From the NCBI GenBank assembly GCA_032718865.1, contig JALUTQ010000001.1:1984001-2048000 (forward strand): a DNA stretch of 64,000 nt, given 5' to 3'. Shown here in pieces: positions 11,693-22,997 of this stretch (its first letter is position 1; each line of letters opens with the position of its first letter). The notes beneath the pieces were generated by a model, which was not told where the DNA came from, searched no databases, and worked only from the letters and a program-made list of their open reading frames with translations. A program made the translations under genes and the position numbers. Origin of the DNA: Tilletia caries (taxonomy: Eukaryota > Basidiomycota > Exobasidiomycetes > Tilletiales > Tilletiaceae).

Positions 11693-14600
11693 TCAACTCT
11701 TGAACTGCACTCCCTCCCGAATAGATCCTACTTTTCCCAGCTTGATGATCCCGCTCAAGCTTCCAAGCTTTTCCCGTGCAACTGCCTTCGTCAGCATGTC
11801 TGCAGGGTTGGAGTCCGTGTGGACCCGTCCAATGCAGACCTCCTTGCGCTCCTGCATCTTCCGCACGAGATGGTGATGCGTCTCGATGTGCTTGGTCTTG
11901 GAATGATCCGCCGGATCGCGCGCAATCGCTTCCGCTCCCTTTGAATCGGTAAGGATGTCCGTGGCGCGGCTGAGCTTGATGCTGAGCTCTCCCAGCACTG
12001 ACCGGAGCCACTTGGCCTCCCGGGCAGCTTCCGACAATGCCACGTACTCCGCTTCGGTCGAAGACACCGCCACTGTGTCCTGGAGTCGCGAGCGCCACGA
12101 GACGGTGTTGCCGTACACCTGGAAGAAGTAGCCAGACACACTCCGTCGCGTGGAAGGGTCAGTTCCGTGATCGGAATCGGACCACCCTGCGATCGGGACT
12201 TGGCTGTTGCCTGAGTAGCTGAGACCATAATCACGAGTGCCGCTCAGGTAGCGAAGTATCCTCTTTGCCGCGAGGAAGTGCGCCGGACCCGGGTTGCTCA
12301 TGAACCGAGCAAGATGACCGACAGCGAAGGCGATGTCTCCTCTTGTTCCTTGTGAGCCCCACAGAAAGCTTCCAATCATGGCTGCAAAGTCGTGCACGGC
12401 GGACCGACTCGCCTGGCCTGCCAGATTAGGCCCTAGATGCCGTGATGCTTCCGTCATTGGCGTTGGCACTGGATCCTCCTTCTCCATGCCATACTTGCGA
12501 AGTAGCCCGTCGATGTATGCACCCTGGCTGAGGTGAGCCGTGCGGCGAACGGGATCGTAGTCAATCTTGACGCCGAGGATGAAGGAGAGATCCCCGTTGT
12601 CTGTGATCTTGTACCAAGAGGCGAATTCTGCCTTGACCTTAGCGACTCCCTCCGCTCCACGTGCAGCGATGACGATATCGTCCACATACACGGCGAGGAT
12701 TACTGGTCCGCCGGTACCGAACCGAACGAACAGGCAGGGCTCACTTTGCACCTGTGAGAACCCCACAGAGATCAGCTTCCCCTTGAGGGTGTCGAACCAG
12801 GCGCGTCCAGCTTGTCGTAGACCATAGATAGCGCGGCGGAGTAGGCAAACGCGACCCGTTCCATCATCATACTCTGGCGGTTGCTGCATGTACACCTCCT
12901 CGTGCAGTTTGCCGTTCAGGTAGGCAGTCTTGATATCGATCGATCCAAGGTGCAGCCCGAGAGCGAGCGCCACAGAGATCACAAGTCGTACTGTGACAAG
13001 CCGGGCGACCGGAGCGAAGGTCTCCTTGAAGTCGATCCCTTCCCGCTGCGTGAAGCCCTGAGCCACTAGGCGCGCCTTGTACCGCGCCGCATTACCGTCG
13101 CGATCCAGCTTGAGCTTGTATACCCAGCGAGAGCCGACGATGTTGTGTCCCGATCGAGGCTCAACCAATACCCATGTGCCCATCTCAGTCAGTGACGCAA
13201 CCTCCTCGTCCATCGCCTGTTTCCATTGAGCCCATTCGACAGACGGTCGGTTCTTTGCCTGCTTGAGATTGACAGGCTCAAGAGGTGATCCGTCTGCACT
13301 AGTCCCATGAGCTGCGGCGGTGCAAGCCCAATGCAAAGCCATACCGAGCACGGACATGGCGGACCTTGCATGAACCAACTGGGTCACCGCCACCCGCTCG
13401 TCGTCTGCCGCCTCGTCTCGATCGAATGTCTCCGAGAGTCCATGCGCCATGCGTGCCCCCGCACGGATGCGCGAGCTCCGGCGAAGCTGCTTTGATGGCG
13501 GAGGTGTGGATGCGCGCGGAGGTCCCTGTTCCTGTTCATCCAGCAGGGCACCCAGATCATCGAGACTCATGATCGTAGACGGCGTGGCCGAGTCTCCCTC
13601 CCACACGCGCTCCAATTGACGAATGCGCGTGGCAAGGTCGATTTCGGACTGTGGTCCGCTCGGATCCGTCCCAAACGGCTCCCACAGCGAAAGGATCCCA
13701 TCTGCCGCATTGGGGACACGACCGGGGTCGAGCTCATAGACGTGCTCTTCGATTTCCGGTCGTGGGAGCACAGAACTGGGAGGTTCGAGGGTTTGAGTCT
13801 CGCCCGCCAATTTATACTCCTGCAGCTGTAAATCCTCATCGCTGGGGGTTCCAGTAGGTAGCACGGCATCTGAGGGCTGCGACGATGGTACCTGCCGTGT
13901 ACCGCGTTGACGCTGCTTTGGAGGTATGAGCTGCATCTCCACATGGTCGTCATTTCGGGGCTGTACCGGCTTGGGTTCCTCTAGCGCCAATGACTGATCA
14001 TACGTCCGACTCTCATCAAATACAACGGAGCGTGACCATCGAAGCGAGTTGCTTGGAGATGCCGGGCAAAAGATCAACCAAGCGCGCCGCTCTTCACCTA
14101 CTCCTAAGAAGATCCCGCGAAGGCCCCGCGCCGAGAGCTTCCCTTCTTGGCGCTGCTCTGGATAAATGAGCGTTCAGCAGAGGCACCCGAAAGTCCGAAG
14201 TGCCGTGATGTCGACGGGCTTGCCGGACCAGAGCGCCTGTGGGATTCGACCTTCTAGAGTGGTGCTGGGGGTGCGATTGATCACATACGCCGCGTACTGG
14301 ACTGCGTAAGGCCAGAACCCGAAAGGGAGGCGTGCACCACGGAGCATTGCGCGCATCCGTTCCTCGAGGAGACCGTTGCGCCTCTCCGCTACCCCATTCT
14401 GCGACGAGGAGTAGGGAGCCGTCCACGTCCATGTCGTACCACGCTCCTTTGCCCATGCTTGAAGCTCGTCCGACACAAACTCCTTCCCGTTGTCGGTCTT
14501 CATGGTCACGACCGGCTGGCTGATGGTGACCTCGACTTGCTGTGCCCAGGCGTCGAGCGTTGCCGTGAGAGTCTCGGCAGAACGGTCTGGTAGACAGAAT

Positions 14601-15703
14601 GCCCAAGTCTTGCGCGTACAGTCATCGACGAGTGTCAGGATCCACGCAAAGCTGGGGTGGCCGGTGAACGGGCCCATGTAATCGCAATGCACAAGCTTGC
14701 CCGGTGTATCGGCTCTGGACGGTGCACGATCTGGGTACGGCGCGTGTTTCTGGTTTGCCGTGACACATACGTCGCAGACTCGACCGCCCTTGAGGTAATG
14801 ACCGATGCTAGCCATGGTTGGTGCATCTTTGCCGACTAGGAGGCCGAGCTCCACCCACTTCTTCAACTTAGCCCATCCTGCATGGCCAGTCCGCCTATGC
14901 CAAAGCTCCGCCCTTGGGTCCACAATTGCCTTATCAGGCACACCGTCTCCTGACTTCTGCGAGACACTTGCCGTGTTCGCATGTACCTCCTCTGAACCTT
15001 GGAAGTGGTTAGGCTGGATGAGGAAGTACGCTGCCCGCGTGGAGGGGTCAATCTGCGCCTGAATGACGAGACCGGACGGCGAGACAAGCACGGTGCTGTG
15101 GCGGAGGATGATGGTGATGAACCCTTGTCGTGCGAGCTGGTGGGTGGACAACAGGTTGGCGTCGAGGCTGGGGACGAGCAGAACGTTGTGTAGAAGGGCG
15201 ACGCAGTGCTGAGCTCGATCCTGGCCTCGGAGGACGGCGGACACGTCTGCTACATGCGTAGCCGGAACGCTCTTTCCATCCGCAACCCGCACCATGACCC
15301 CAGCGGCGGACCTCGTAGTGCCACGCATGAATGACGCCGAAGCAGTCATATGATGCGTTGCGCCACTGTCGAGAATCCACCGCTCTCCCACCGTGGGTTC
15401 CCTCTCTTGAATGCTGTGCTGCTGTGCTTGGAGCACGGCGCCTGCAACAAACAGAGCGGAGTCATTATCGTGACAAACAACGGGTGGATGAGGTGGACTC
15501 ACCCCGATAGTAGCGCGGCCCTGTCCGGTTTCCCGGCCAACGTGCTCTGCGTTGCTGGAGCCAGCAGCGAGGGACGCGCTAGCGTTGCAGTACCCGGGGT
15601 GACGCAGATGGCATGAGAGCAGCCCATCACATTTGCACGTCACGCCGCCTTTTTGTAGTATTTCTGGTGGCAATGTTGGATGACTCTGAGAGATATCCAT
15701 CAC
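11693..15703 (-). pseudogene. copia pol (protease, integrase, RT, RNase H) with one internal TGA
   Basis: One reading frame of 1,337 codons with a single TGA at 14174-14176. Domains in order: zinc-like Cys cluster (CKCDGLLSCHLRHPGYC), aspartic protease (RWILDSGATHHMTA), integrase (HRRTGHAGW ... CDVC, catalytic LVDDCTRKTW and KTDNGKEF, then the C-terminal FGC box), copia reverse transcriptase (VDIKTAYLNGKL and the YVDDIVIA active site), and RNase H (SSTEAEYVALSEA; IETHHHLVR; TDSNPADMLTK). The TGA falls directly after the FGC box, between integrase and RT. Everything else looks intact, so this is a recent nonsense change, a readthrough site, or a sequencing error. It shares its frame with gag, separated by one TAG. 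Confidence 0.93.
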
Positions 15704-15715
15704 TGCCGCGAATTC

Positions 15716-17446
15716 CTATTCCAGATTACCCGAGAGAACTTGCCCAACCCTGGCTTCAACCTTACTGTCACTCCCATAGGTTTGAGGAAATAGCTGCGCG
15801 AGGCGAGCGTCAACCTCCTCCATGACGTCCTCGCCGGAAACAGCACGAGCGGCCGGCTTGACATCTTTGTCGTACTTGGAGCCGGGTCCGGCGCCGTCGA
15901 GAAGACGTGCGCGCATGCGGCATCGCGCTTCGCGGTGCCCGGGGTTTAGGCAGAAGTTACATTCCCCCGCGAACCAATCGGCCTCTTGTGGATGACCGGA
16001 TGGAGGGCTGGATCGGGTACCGAATCCAGGGCGCGAACCGGGACGGAACTTGCTGTTGAAGTGGGCGACGAAGGCGTGTGCCTCTTCCTCGGTGAGATGC
16101 TCGAGCTGGAGAGTGTTCGGGGCTTCTTCATCCACATCCACAGCAGCTTGACGCGCTCCGAATCGGGGGAGGACCTGAGGAGGCGCGGTCATGGTGCCCA
16201 AGGTGCGCTTCTCCTCCATCGTCATCATGAAATTGACCGTCTCGTTGAGCGTGAGCGCTCGTCCGGAGGTGAATTGCGAAGTGTAGAGGGCCTCCTTGAG
16301 GCCGGAGAACCCCGGGGTGAGCCCTTTGAGGAAGGCCTCGACCTTCTCGGGCTCGTTGAGCGTGTCGTCGATGTTGCCGAGCTGGGCGAAGAGAGTCCGG
16401 TGCCGTTCGGCGTACTCCTGGATGCCTTCGGCCGACTTCTGAACCGTAGCGAGCATCTTCTGTCGAAGGAGACTGCGGCGCGACACGCTGTCCCGATTGA
16501 CATCGGCCTTGAGCTGCGCGAAGATGACCGTGCCACGAGTCTCCCCTTGCTTGCGCAGAACGGTGATCGTCGTCTTCTTGTAGTAGTTGTCGACCGTGAG
16601 GCCGAGCAGACCTCCGAGCTCGTCGTCAAGGCGACGATCGTAACCGAGACTGCAGTTGTTGAAGATCATCGCGCGTGCCTTGGGGTTGGAGCTGAGGTAA
16701 CTCCAAAGGTCGTCCGACCATGCCTCGTAGGTGTCCTCAGCCAGCTGTGTGATGCGCTGGAGGCCGGAGAGACTGATGAGCCAATCATCCTTGTCGCTGC
16801 CCGCGCCGAACTTGCGTGGGGGTGGCGGAGCCGTGGCCGCGAACTTGAGGGACTGTTCGTCGACCATGGCCTTGGCGAGACGGAAGCGCTCCGCTCGATT
16901 GACGCCCGGGTTGTCGCGACGGACAATCTCGTAGGCTGCGCGCCAAAGCGCGTTGTTCTCGACCTTGCGGCCGCCACGAGCAGCCTGCTCCTCGAAATCC
17001 TCCTCGAGGATGCGCATTCGGTCGCTGTCGGGAACACCGGGGTCGATGAGCCGCTGGGACAGACTCTGGTCGGCGAAGCTGTCTTCGGCAATCGGCTGCA
17101 GCACCGACGTGATGTGCGGCGGCAGAACGCGGGCGATCGGTGCTGGAAGCTGTCGGTCGGCGACGAACTCCGTGCTGGACTCGACCTGATCGCGACGAAC
17201 GGTGTCCGGGCTCGGTGCGCGCTGGTCGCGGCTGCGCTCGACGGTCGAGATCCTCGACGTCAATCCCGCGATGCGCGCGTCAGCGGCGGCCTGTGTCTCT
17301 TGGAGACCGTCGACCTTGAGCTCCATGCGTTCGAGCATGAGTGCCAGATCGGACATCGTCGGCTGGGTCGAGGCGCGCGTGGGGGGGAGCCGGACGCGGC
17401 TGCGCCGGTAATGGGTTCTCCCTCGGTGGTTTGCTTGGGGGGGCAT
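15716..17446 (-). CDS. copia gag (capsid/nucleocapsid)
   Basis: 576-residue Gag from ATG 17446 (an in-frame ATG overlapping the LTR/primer site at 17488 is unlikely to be used; another candidate is 17356). It has a central UBN2/copia-type gag region with PSSVTQ-free text such as WSDDLWSYLSSNPKARAM and VEAFLKGLTPGFSGLKEAL, then one CCHC zinc knuckle CNFCLNPGHREARC (C-x2-C-x4-H-x4-C) near residue 510. It ends at TAG 15716-15718, four codons before the first downstream start-like codon of pol in the same frame. Forms virus-like particles that package element RNA. Confidence 0.9.
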   Translation of the reverse strand: MPPQANHRGRTHYRRSRVRLPPTRASTQPTMSDLALMLERMELKVDGLQETQAAADARIAGLTSRISTVERSRDQRAPSPDTVRRDQVESSTEFVADRQLPAPIARVLPPHITSVLQPIAEDSFADQSLSQRLIDPGVPDSDRMRILEEDFEEQAARGGRKVENNALWRAAYEIVRRDNPGVNRAERFRLAKAMVDEQSLKFAATAPPPPRKFGAGSDKDDWLISLSGLQRITQLAEDTYEAWSDDLWSYLSSNPKARAMIFNNCSLGYDRRLDDELGGLLGLTVDNYYKKTTITVLRKQGETRGTVIFAQLKADVNRDSVSRRSLLRQKMLATVQKSAEGIQEYAERHRTLFAQLGNIDDTLNEPEKVEAFLKGLTPGFSGLKEALYTSQFTSGRALTLNETVNFMMTMEEKRTLGTMTAPPQVLPRFGARQAAVDVDEEAPNTLQLEHLTEEEAHAFVAHFNSKFRPGSRPGFGTRSSPPSGHPQEADWFAGECNFCLNPGHREARCRMRARLLDGAGPGSKYDKDVKPAARAVSGEDVMEEVDARLAQLFPQTYGSDSKVEARVGQVLSGNLE

Positions 17447-17474
17447 CTTGAGGATCTGTGGTGAGTGCACGGAA

Positions 17475-17487
17475 GGCGGAGCTACCA
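17475..17487 (-). other. Primer binding site (initiator tRNA-Met type)
   Basis: TGGTAGCTCCGCC starts at the base following the 5' LTR. The TGGTAGC start corresponds to the 3' end of eukaryotic initiator tRNA-Met (GCTACCA), the usual primer for Ty1/copia elements. Confidence 0.7.
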
Positions 17488-17723
17488 TGTCAGATTTCGG
17501 TCTGAAGACTTATGCTTTTTCTTGCTAGCAGATATGCGTGCAACACCTACTCAATCAGCCCTGGGTACGTTGTACTTGAGGGATAACAGTGAGTGTGGGA
17601 TTGACGATGATTGTTCTACGTCTACAGGCACACGAGCCAAAGGAGGGTAAAGGGAAGGTTCTGCTGATGATCACTCTCGATCAGTGACAGGACTTCCATG
17701 TGGAACGCGGCACGATTCTGACA
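17488..17723 (-). repeat. 5' LTR of copia element
   Basis: 236 bp, TGTCAG...CTGACA, with GATCC duplication at 17724-17728. It contains the element promoter by position. Confidence 0.96.
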
Positions 17724-17908
17724 GATCCCAGGTCGACGAGCTCGACACGTTTGAAGACGCGCCTGACGCTCTTCCTTTGGGATGCGATTGATTCTTTGTG
17801 AGTTCCAAGAAGAACAATAGCGAGGCCGGGAATAGAAGCGGAACAGGGAGAAAAACATGACCCAGAAGGTTTGACCAGATCTACGGTGACGGTGACACGC
17901 TCTTCACA

Positions 17909-20900
17909 TCAGTACTGCTGGTAGTTACCGCCCCCGCCCCCGTATCCCTGGTTCTGCGGCGGGTTCCACCCCTGCTGCTGCTGCCCAGGGTACTGGCCTT
18001 GCTGCTGCTGCTGCTGCTGGCCCGGGTACATCGACTGGTTGTTACCACCGTCGTACGAATTGCCGCCTCCAAAGCTGGGAGCTGAAATGAACAAGGATGA
18101 AGACATACCATCAAACCACAGCTACTGGCTAGTCGGTCCATCGTGACAGGGAGACAAAAACTCACCAGGGAAATCAGGAGGGCCCTGTTGCTGTTGTCCG
18201 CCATATCCACCAGCATCAGGATATCCGCCATCGTTGCCACCACCACCACCACCACCAAGGTAGTGCCTCTCATTCGGCATCGAAGGGGGAGCACCGTACC
18301 CACCCCCACCTCCGCCAGAGCCATACTGAGGCTCCGACTCTTGAGGACGGTACCCTCCATCCCCACCACCGCCATATCGCTGAGGCTCCGGCTGCTGAGG
18401 ACGGTATCCGCCCTCATTTCCACCGTATCCTCCGCCTCCCCCACTGCCCTGCGCGCGATGACCTCCGTACCCCTCCGACTCGTTCCGACCATAGTCCCCG
18501 CCGCCACCAACACCACTACCACTCTGACCATGTCCACGACCCTCGCCTCCATCTCCACCCCCACCACCATAGTAGCTCGCACTCTCTCCTCCACCCTCAC
18601 CAGCCTCTCTCGACCCAAACTGCTGCGGCATCATGCCCTGCACCTTGTTCCCCATGTAATTCGAGAACGCTCCCGCAGCTTGGGCGCCAAATTTACCGCC
18701 CACTCCACCAGGGACCTGATTGTTGTTGTTCCCGCCGCCGCCGTGGCCATGCGAGTGCTCCTCGGCCTTGCCGGTGCGCGTGTCGGTGTGGTTCCGGCAG
18801 TTCTGGCGATCCAGACGGCGGATCTCGTTGTGGTGGGTGCGCGACCAGCTTTCGATGTACTCGAGCATCTCGCGCTGGACGATCGCCTGAGGGTGGTGCC
18901 AGTAGGGCTGGGGTGCAAGACGACGCGAAGAGGTCTTCAGTAACCTCGTATTTACGACCAGCTGAATTCTTGATCAAACTCACATGGAACATGCACGCAA
19001 GACTCTCATCCACAATCTGGTCGACACTCGCACGCTGATCATCCCATGCCTTGACGACATTGTTCACAGTGTGCTTGACGATAATCTTGGCAACATTGCC
19101 CGCGACCTCGTTCAGGATCTTGGCAAAGTGATCCTTCGCCAGCATACTGTGCGTAGGGTCGGACGCGTTTGGGTCGTTGAAAACCTCGAATTGGTCTGTG
19201 GAGAAGAGCAGTGGAACTAGGTCAGAAACAGAGGGAGGCCAAGCGAAGATGAAGAACAGCGAGTAGCTACACACCTTCCTTCTTGATGACCTGGGCCGAA
19301 CCCGTCGAGAGTCCGGTCATCGCCTGAGTGACGAGCGGCTTCAGGTACGGCTCGAGCGTGGTGAAGATGAAGACACTGATCGCGTTGCTGACAGACTCGA
19401 GCAAGGAGCCCAGGCCCGGAATCTTCTCAATCGTCTGCTCAATGCTCTTCATGATCCGGTCGCGAAGGGACAGAATGCGCCAAAGGTTCTGCAGATAGAA
19501 AAGAGAGAAGAGTCAGCATACAACATGCCGTCTACGGTGATTACAACAGGAGAAACGCACCTGGTACATCTCCTCGGGGCTCATGTTTTCCACACCACCA
19601 GCAGGCGCCCGACTAAGATCCTCGATATCCCGACTGACAGAGCCATCGGGACCTCCAGGAACGCTGTTGAGCAGTCCCATGAGGTTGCTGAAAGCACTAC
19701 CCGAGCCGCCTTCTCCGATACCGCGGCTGCCACCCTGCTGGGAGCGGGCTCCCTCGACGGCCTTGGAAAGGTCCGAAACGGAAGCTTCGCTCAAATGATC
19801 TTGAGCCTCTCCAAGAAGGGAGTGCATGCTGCAAGAGGCGGGGCGAGGACGGGATCATTAGCCTTACATCTCACGATACGACAAAGTGCATTATGCCAAC
19901 TCACAAATCAGCACTTCCAAACGTGCCCGTAACAAGCGGAGGAACCCTCTCCCCGCCCGGCGCCTGAACGCGCACATTGTCGCCCACATGACAGAACACG
20001 TCACGGAAGCCCAGCTTGAGCAAGGCGAGCTCGCACCAGTTGGAGTGCGCGGGCAAGTCCTCGAGCGTGTGCAAGGCTTGGCCGAGGAGACGGTAGGCTT
20101 CGTAGAGGTCTTCGACGCGGCCGGTGGAGCGGGCTCGGCGGCCCATTTCGATGCATTGGGTTAGGGTGCGGCGGACGAGGGCGGAGGAGGTGTCCCAGTT
20201 ACCGGCTGTGGATACAAAAAAGAGACAGAATGAGCAAATACGCGCTAGGATCATGCTTGGAGTGGGAGAATCTTCACTTACACTCATTGGCAATGTAGTT
20301 CTTCATTCCTGAGCGCGGGTCAATTTCCAGCTCACGGGGGTCGACGGGTCCGCCTGTGATAAGAGAGCAAAGCAGAATTCAGCCAGTGAGTAAATAAGCT
20401 TTGTGAAAAAAAGACTGAGAGAGGTACGTACGAAGACGACGGTCGTACTCGCGCGCGTCCTTGTTATCGGCGTAGCCCTTTGGGTTGTCAATGTGCTCAG
20501 TGGGAAGGTAGACTCCCAGACGCTCGTCGGTGACCTGGAATTCTTCGGTGACGTCTGTTCAACAGAAGCAAGGAAGTGTGAGAGGAAAATGAGGAAAAAA
20601 GGAGTGCATGGTTACCACTCGCGAGCTTGCGCGTATGGGTCACTCACAGCCGTGCGCCATGAAGCCGAGGACCATGACGATGCTAAGGATAGAGACTGGC
20701 TTGAGCTTTTGGAGCGCGGCGACGTCCATAGCCTGACTATCTACAGCGCATCCAAAGCAAAAGAAAACTTCAGCCAAACGTCCATCGATCCAAAGATAAG
20801 AAGAGGTGAAACTCACAATCCCTCAGCCAGTTACCAAAGTAGACGCGCTTGACATCCAATCCGCTGAACTTGGAACCGCGCGAAAGCAGTCCTCCACCCG

Positions 20901-21084
20901 TCTTCTTGAGGAGATCGACGAGTATGTCCTCGAGGTCACCATGGCGGAAACTGGAGCCCTCTGAGAAGGACCAGTTGGGGACGTTTCCTGCTCCGAACGC
21001 GGATACGGCGGGCAGGGAGGCGAGCACCAGGACGGCGAGGAAGAGGTAGAGCCGCGGGTCGGAGAGGAGAGTGCTGCGTGTCAT
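17909..21084 (-). CDS. het-C: Heterokaryon incompatibility protein Het-C
   Basis: Het-C family protein; in filamentous ascomycetes alleles of het-c control vegetative incompatibility, while elsewhere the role is unclear. ATG at 21084 starts a signal-like segment ([17 protein letters not shown]) followed by [15 protein letters not shown] and [10 protein letters not shown], the Het-C signature. About ten exons follow (first: 21084-20817, 20740-20648, 20554-20433). Conserved blocks include [53 protein letters not shown] (HxxxD/E residues) and [11 protein letters not shown]. The C-terminal third is glycine-rich with YRPQ-E/P-EPQ repeats and glutamine runs from CAG tracts (about 17995-18020), ending NYQQY. 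Such glycine-rich tails are known in Het-C. The copia element lies 185 bp beyond its stop. Confidence 0.93.
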
Positions 21085-21346
21085 TGTGTGTTTGTGTTTC
21101 TGGTTCGATGTCGAAGGGAATTCGAATGGTCGTGTGCAGGGAAAGAAAAGGATGAGGACAGGAAAGCATGGTCAGTGCACACGACACCGCCTCTGTGACG
21201 ATCAAAAGCGCTTTCCAGAAGCGCTTTTGCATTCAAAAACAGCCTTCCCTTCCCCGAACCTCATCGAGTGGCAAAACAGGCAAAGGTTCCCATATACTAA
21301 TTCATCGCATCCAGTTCAGGGAAACAGGGAAAGGGAGAAGGAAGAA

Positions 21347-22805
21347 ATGGCAAGTAGCAATGCGAAGAACACGAACAGCCGCCTCTGCGCGCGCTGCCAG
21401 ACCGCCCGCGCCGTGCTAAAGCGTCCCAAAACAGGCGACACCGTCTGCCAGCCCTGCTTCTACCACATCTTCGAAACCGAGATCCACAACACAATCACCT
21501 CCTCCCGTCTCTTCACACCCGGAGAACGAGTGGCCATCGGAGCCAGCGGTGGCAAAGATTCCACTGTACTCGCGTACGTGCTCAAGCTGCTCAACGAACG
21601 GTACGGCTATGGACTCGATTTGTTCCTTTTGAGCATCGATGAGGGGATTACTGGCTATCGGGATGACTCGCTCGAGACGGTTAAGAGGAATCAGATGCAG
21701 TATGGGCTGCCGCTCAAGATCTTGGGGTATGATGAGCTCTATGGATGGAGCATGGATGATATTGTCCGGCAGGTGGGCCGTAAGAACAATTGTACGTTTT
21801 TCTCTCCCTTTCTCCCAAGGCTTGTGGCAAGGCCATCGTTTGCTTACATCCCCTTGATGCTTCTTACAGGCACGTACTGCGGTGTCTTCCGACGACAGGC
21901 CCTCGACCGAGGAGCAGCCACGCTCGGTATCGACCATATCGTCACCGGCCACAACGCAGACGACATCGCCGAAACCGTCCTGATGAACAGTGAGCTCTCC
22001 CTCTCTCCCTCCTCTCCTTCCGACCCACATTTCTATAGAATCAGCAAAATTAACCTGAATGCTTTACTCAAGTCCTCCGCGGAGACATCGCCCGCCTCGA
22101 GCGCTGCACCGAAATCATCACCAAAGGCCCAGACACCGAAAGCGACATCCCCGACTCCACCAACCCCTGTTCCGCCGGCAGCGGCGGTGGGCTCGACCAC
22201 ATCCGCCGCAGCAAGCCCTTCAAGTACGCCTACGAGAAGGAGATCGTCATGTACGCCTACTTCAAGAAGCTCGACTACTTCTCGACGGAGTGCATCTACT
22301 CGCCGAATGCGTATCGCGGGTATGCGCGGGCGTTCTTGAAGGATTTGGAGGCGATTCGGCCTAGTGCTATCATTGACATTATTCATTCGGGGGAGAGCTT
22401 GAAGGTGAAGGGGGAGGTGAAGAGGGCGGTGCAGAGTGAGTTTCTTGGTCTTACTTTGACTGTCCATAGGGGAATGCTCACAAACTCCCTTTATCGCCTG
22501 CAGGAACGTGCTCTCGCTGCGGATACATCTCGTCGAACGAACTATGCAAAGCCTGTGGTGAGTTCTCACTTAGCATTCCAAACGCCCCGGAAAGCGTTAC
22601 ATTTGATCTAACACCTTTGGATCTTACAGTCCTTCTCGAAGGCCTGAACCGCGGCAATCCAGCCATAGGCATCCGCTCCGAGCGCTCTCGAGCGGTCAAG
22701 GACGCCCTCTCACAGGAAGCCCCACCTTCTCAAGCTCCAGCTCCCAGCTCCATCATCGACAGAATACAGAGCGCACGAGAGGCCGCTGCAGCCTTCGCCC
22801 AATAG
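21347..22805 (+). CDS. NCS6: Cytoplasmic tRNA 2-thiolation protein 1 (Ncs6/Ctu1)
   Basis: Catalyses 2-thiolation of wobble uridine 34 in Lys, Glu and Gln tRNAs with Ncs2 and Urm1; cytosolic. Five exons (21347-21791, 21870-21989, 22073-22435, 22504-22557, 22630-22805) join to 385 residues, near the family length. An N-terminal zinc pair CARC ... CQPC is followed by the PP-loop [41 protein letters not shown], and the C-terminal zinc pair [16 protein letters not shown] complete the set of TtuA/Ctu1 cysteines. Start ATG directly precedes [16 protein letters not shown]. Divergent from het-C with about 260 bp between starts, so they may share regulatory DNA. Confidence 0.96.
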
Positions 22806-22997
22806 TGAATCTGTATGGGCGCTCTCTCTTCAACAGATCTGTGTATGCGAGGACATTTGTATTTCTTGTTTTTGAATTGGGACGCAGAAGCAGATTTTCG
22901 GAGGCACCGACTGAATGCGGCCGATATGTGGGAAAGTCGAGCTGGGTAGTAGATCCTTGAGTTCCTATTGTCACATTTTTCTTGCTTGCGTTTGCGT

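Larger units (their letters stand above)
11442..17723 (-). mobile_element. Full-length Ty1/copia LTR retrotransposon
   Basis: A 6,282-bp element bounded by two LTRs (11442-11676 and 17488-17723) that begin TGTCAG and end CTGACA. The flanks show a 5-bp target duplication, GATCC at 11437-11441 and 17724-17728. Genes read on the minus strand in the order gag, protease, integrase, reverse transcriptase, RNase H, which is the copia order. Directly after the 5' LTR (17487 downward) lies TGGTAGCTCCGCC, a primer site partly matching the initiator tRNA-Met 3' end. A purine tract AGGAGGGAG sits directly before the 3' LTR. The LTRs differ by one T in a T-run, so the insertion is young. Two in-frame stops break the otherwise continuous frame. 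Confidence 0.97.

Noticed and set aside
15986..17464. 492-residue open frame on the plus strand
   Set aside because: Antisense to the copia gag gene, no family resemblance; a shadow of the GC-rich coding strand.
11442..17723. Repeat-induced point mutation (RIP) as cause of the copia stops
   Set aside because: LTRs are identical apart from one indel and there is no dense C-to-T pattern.
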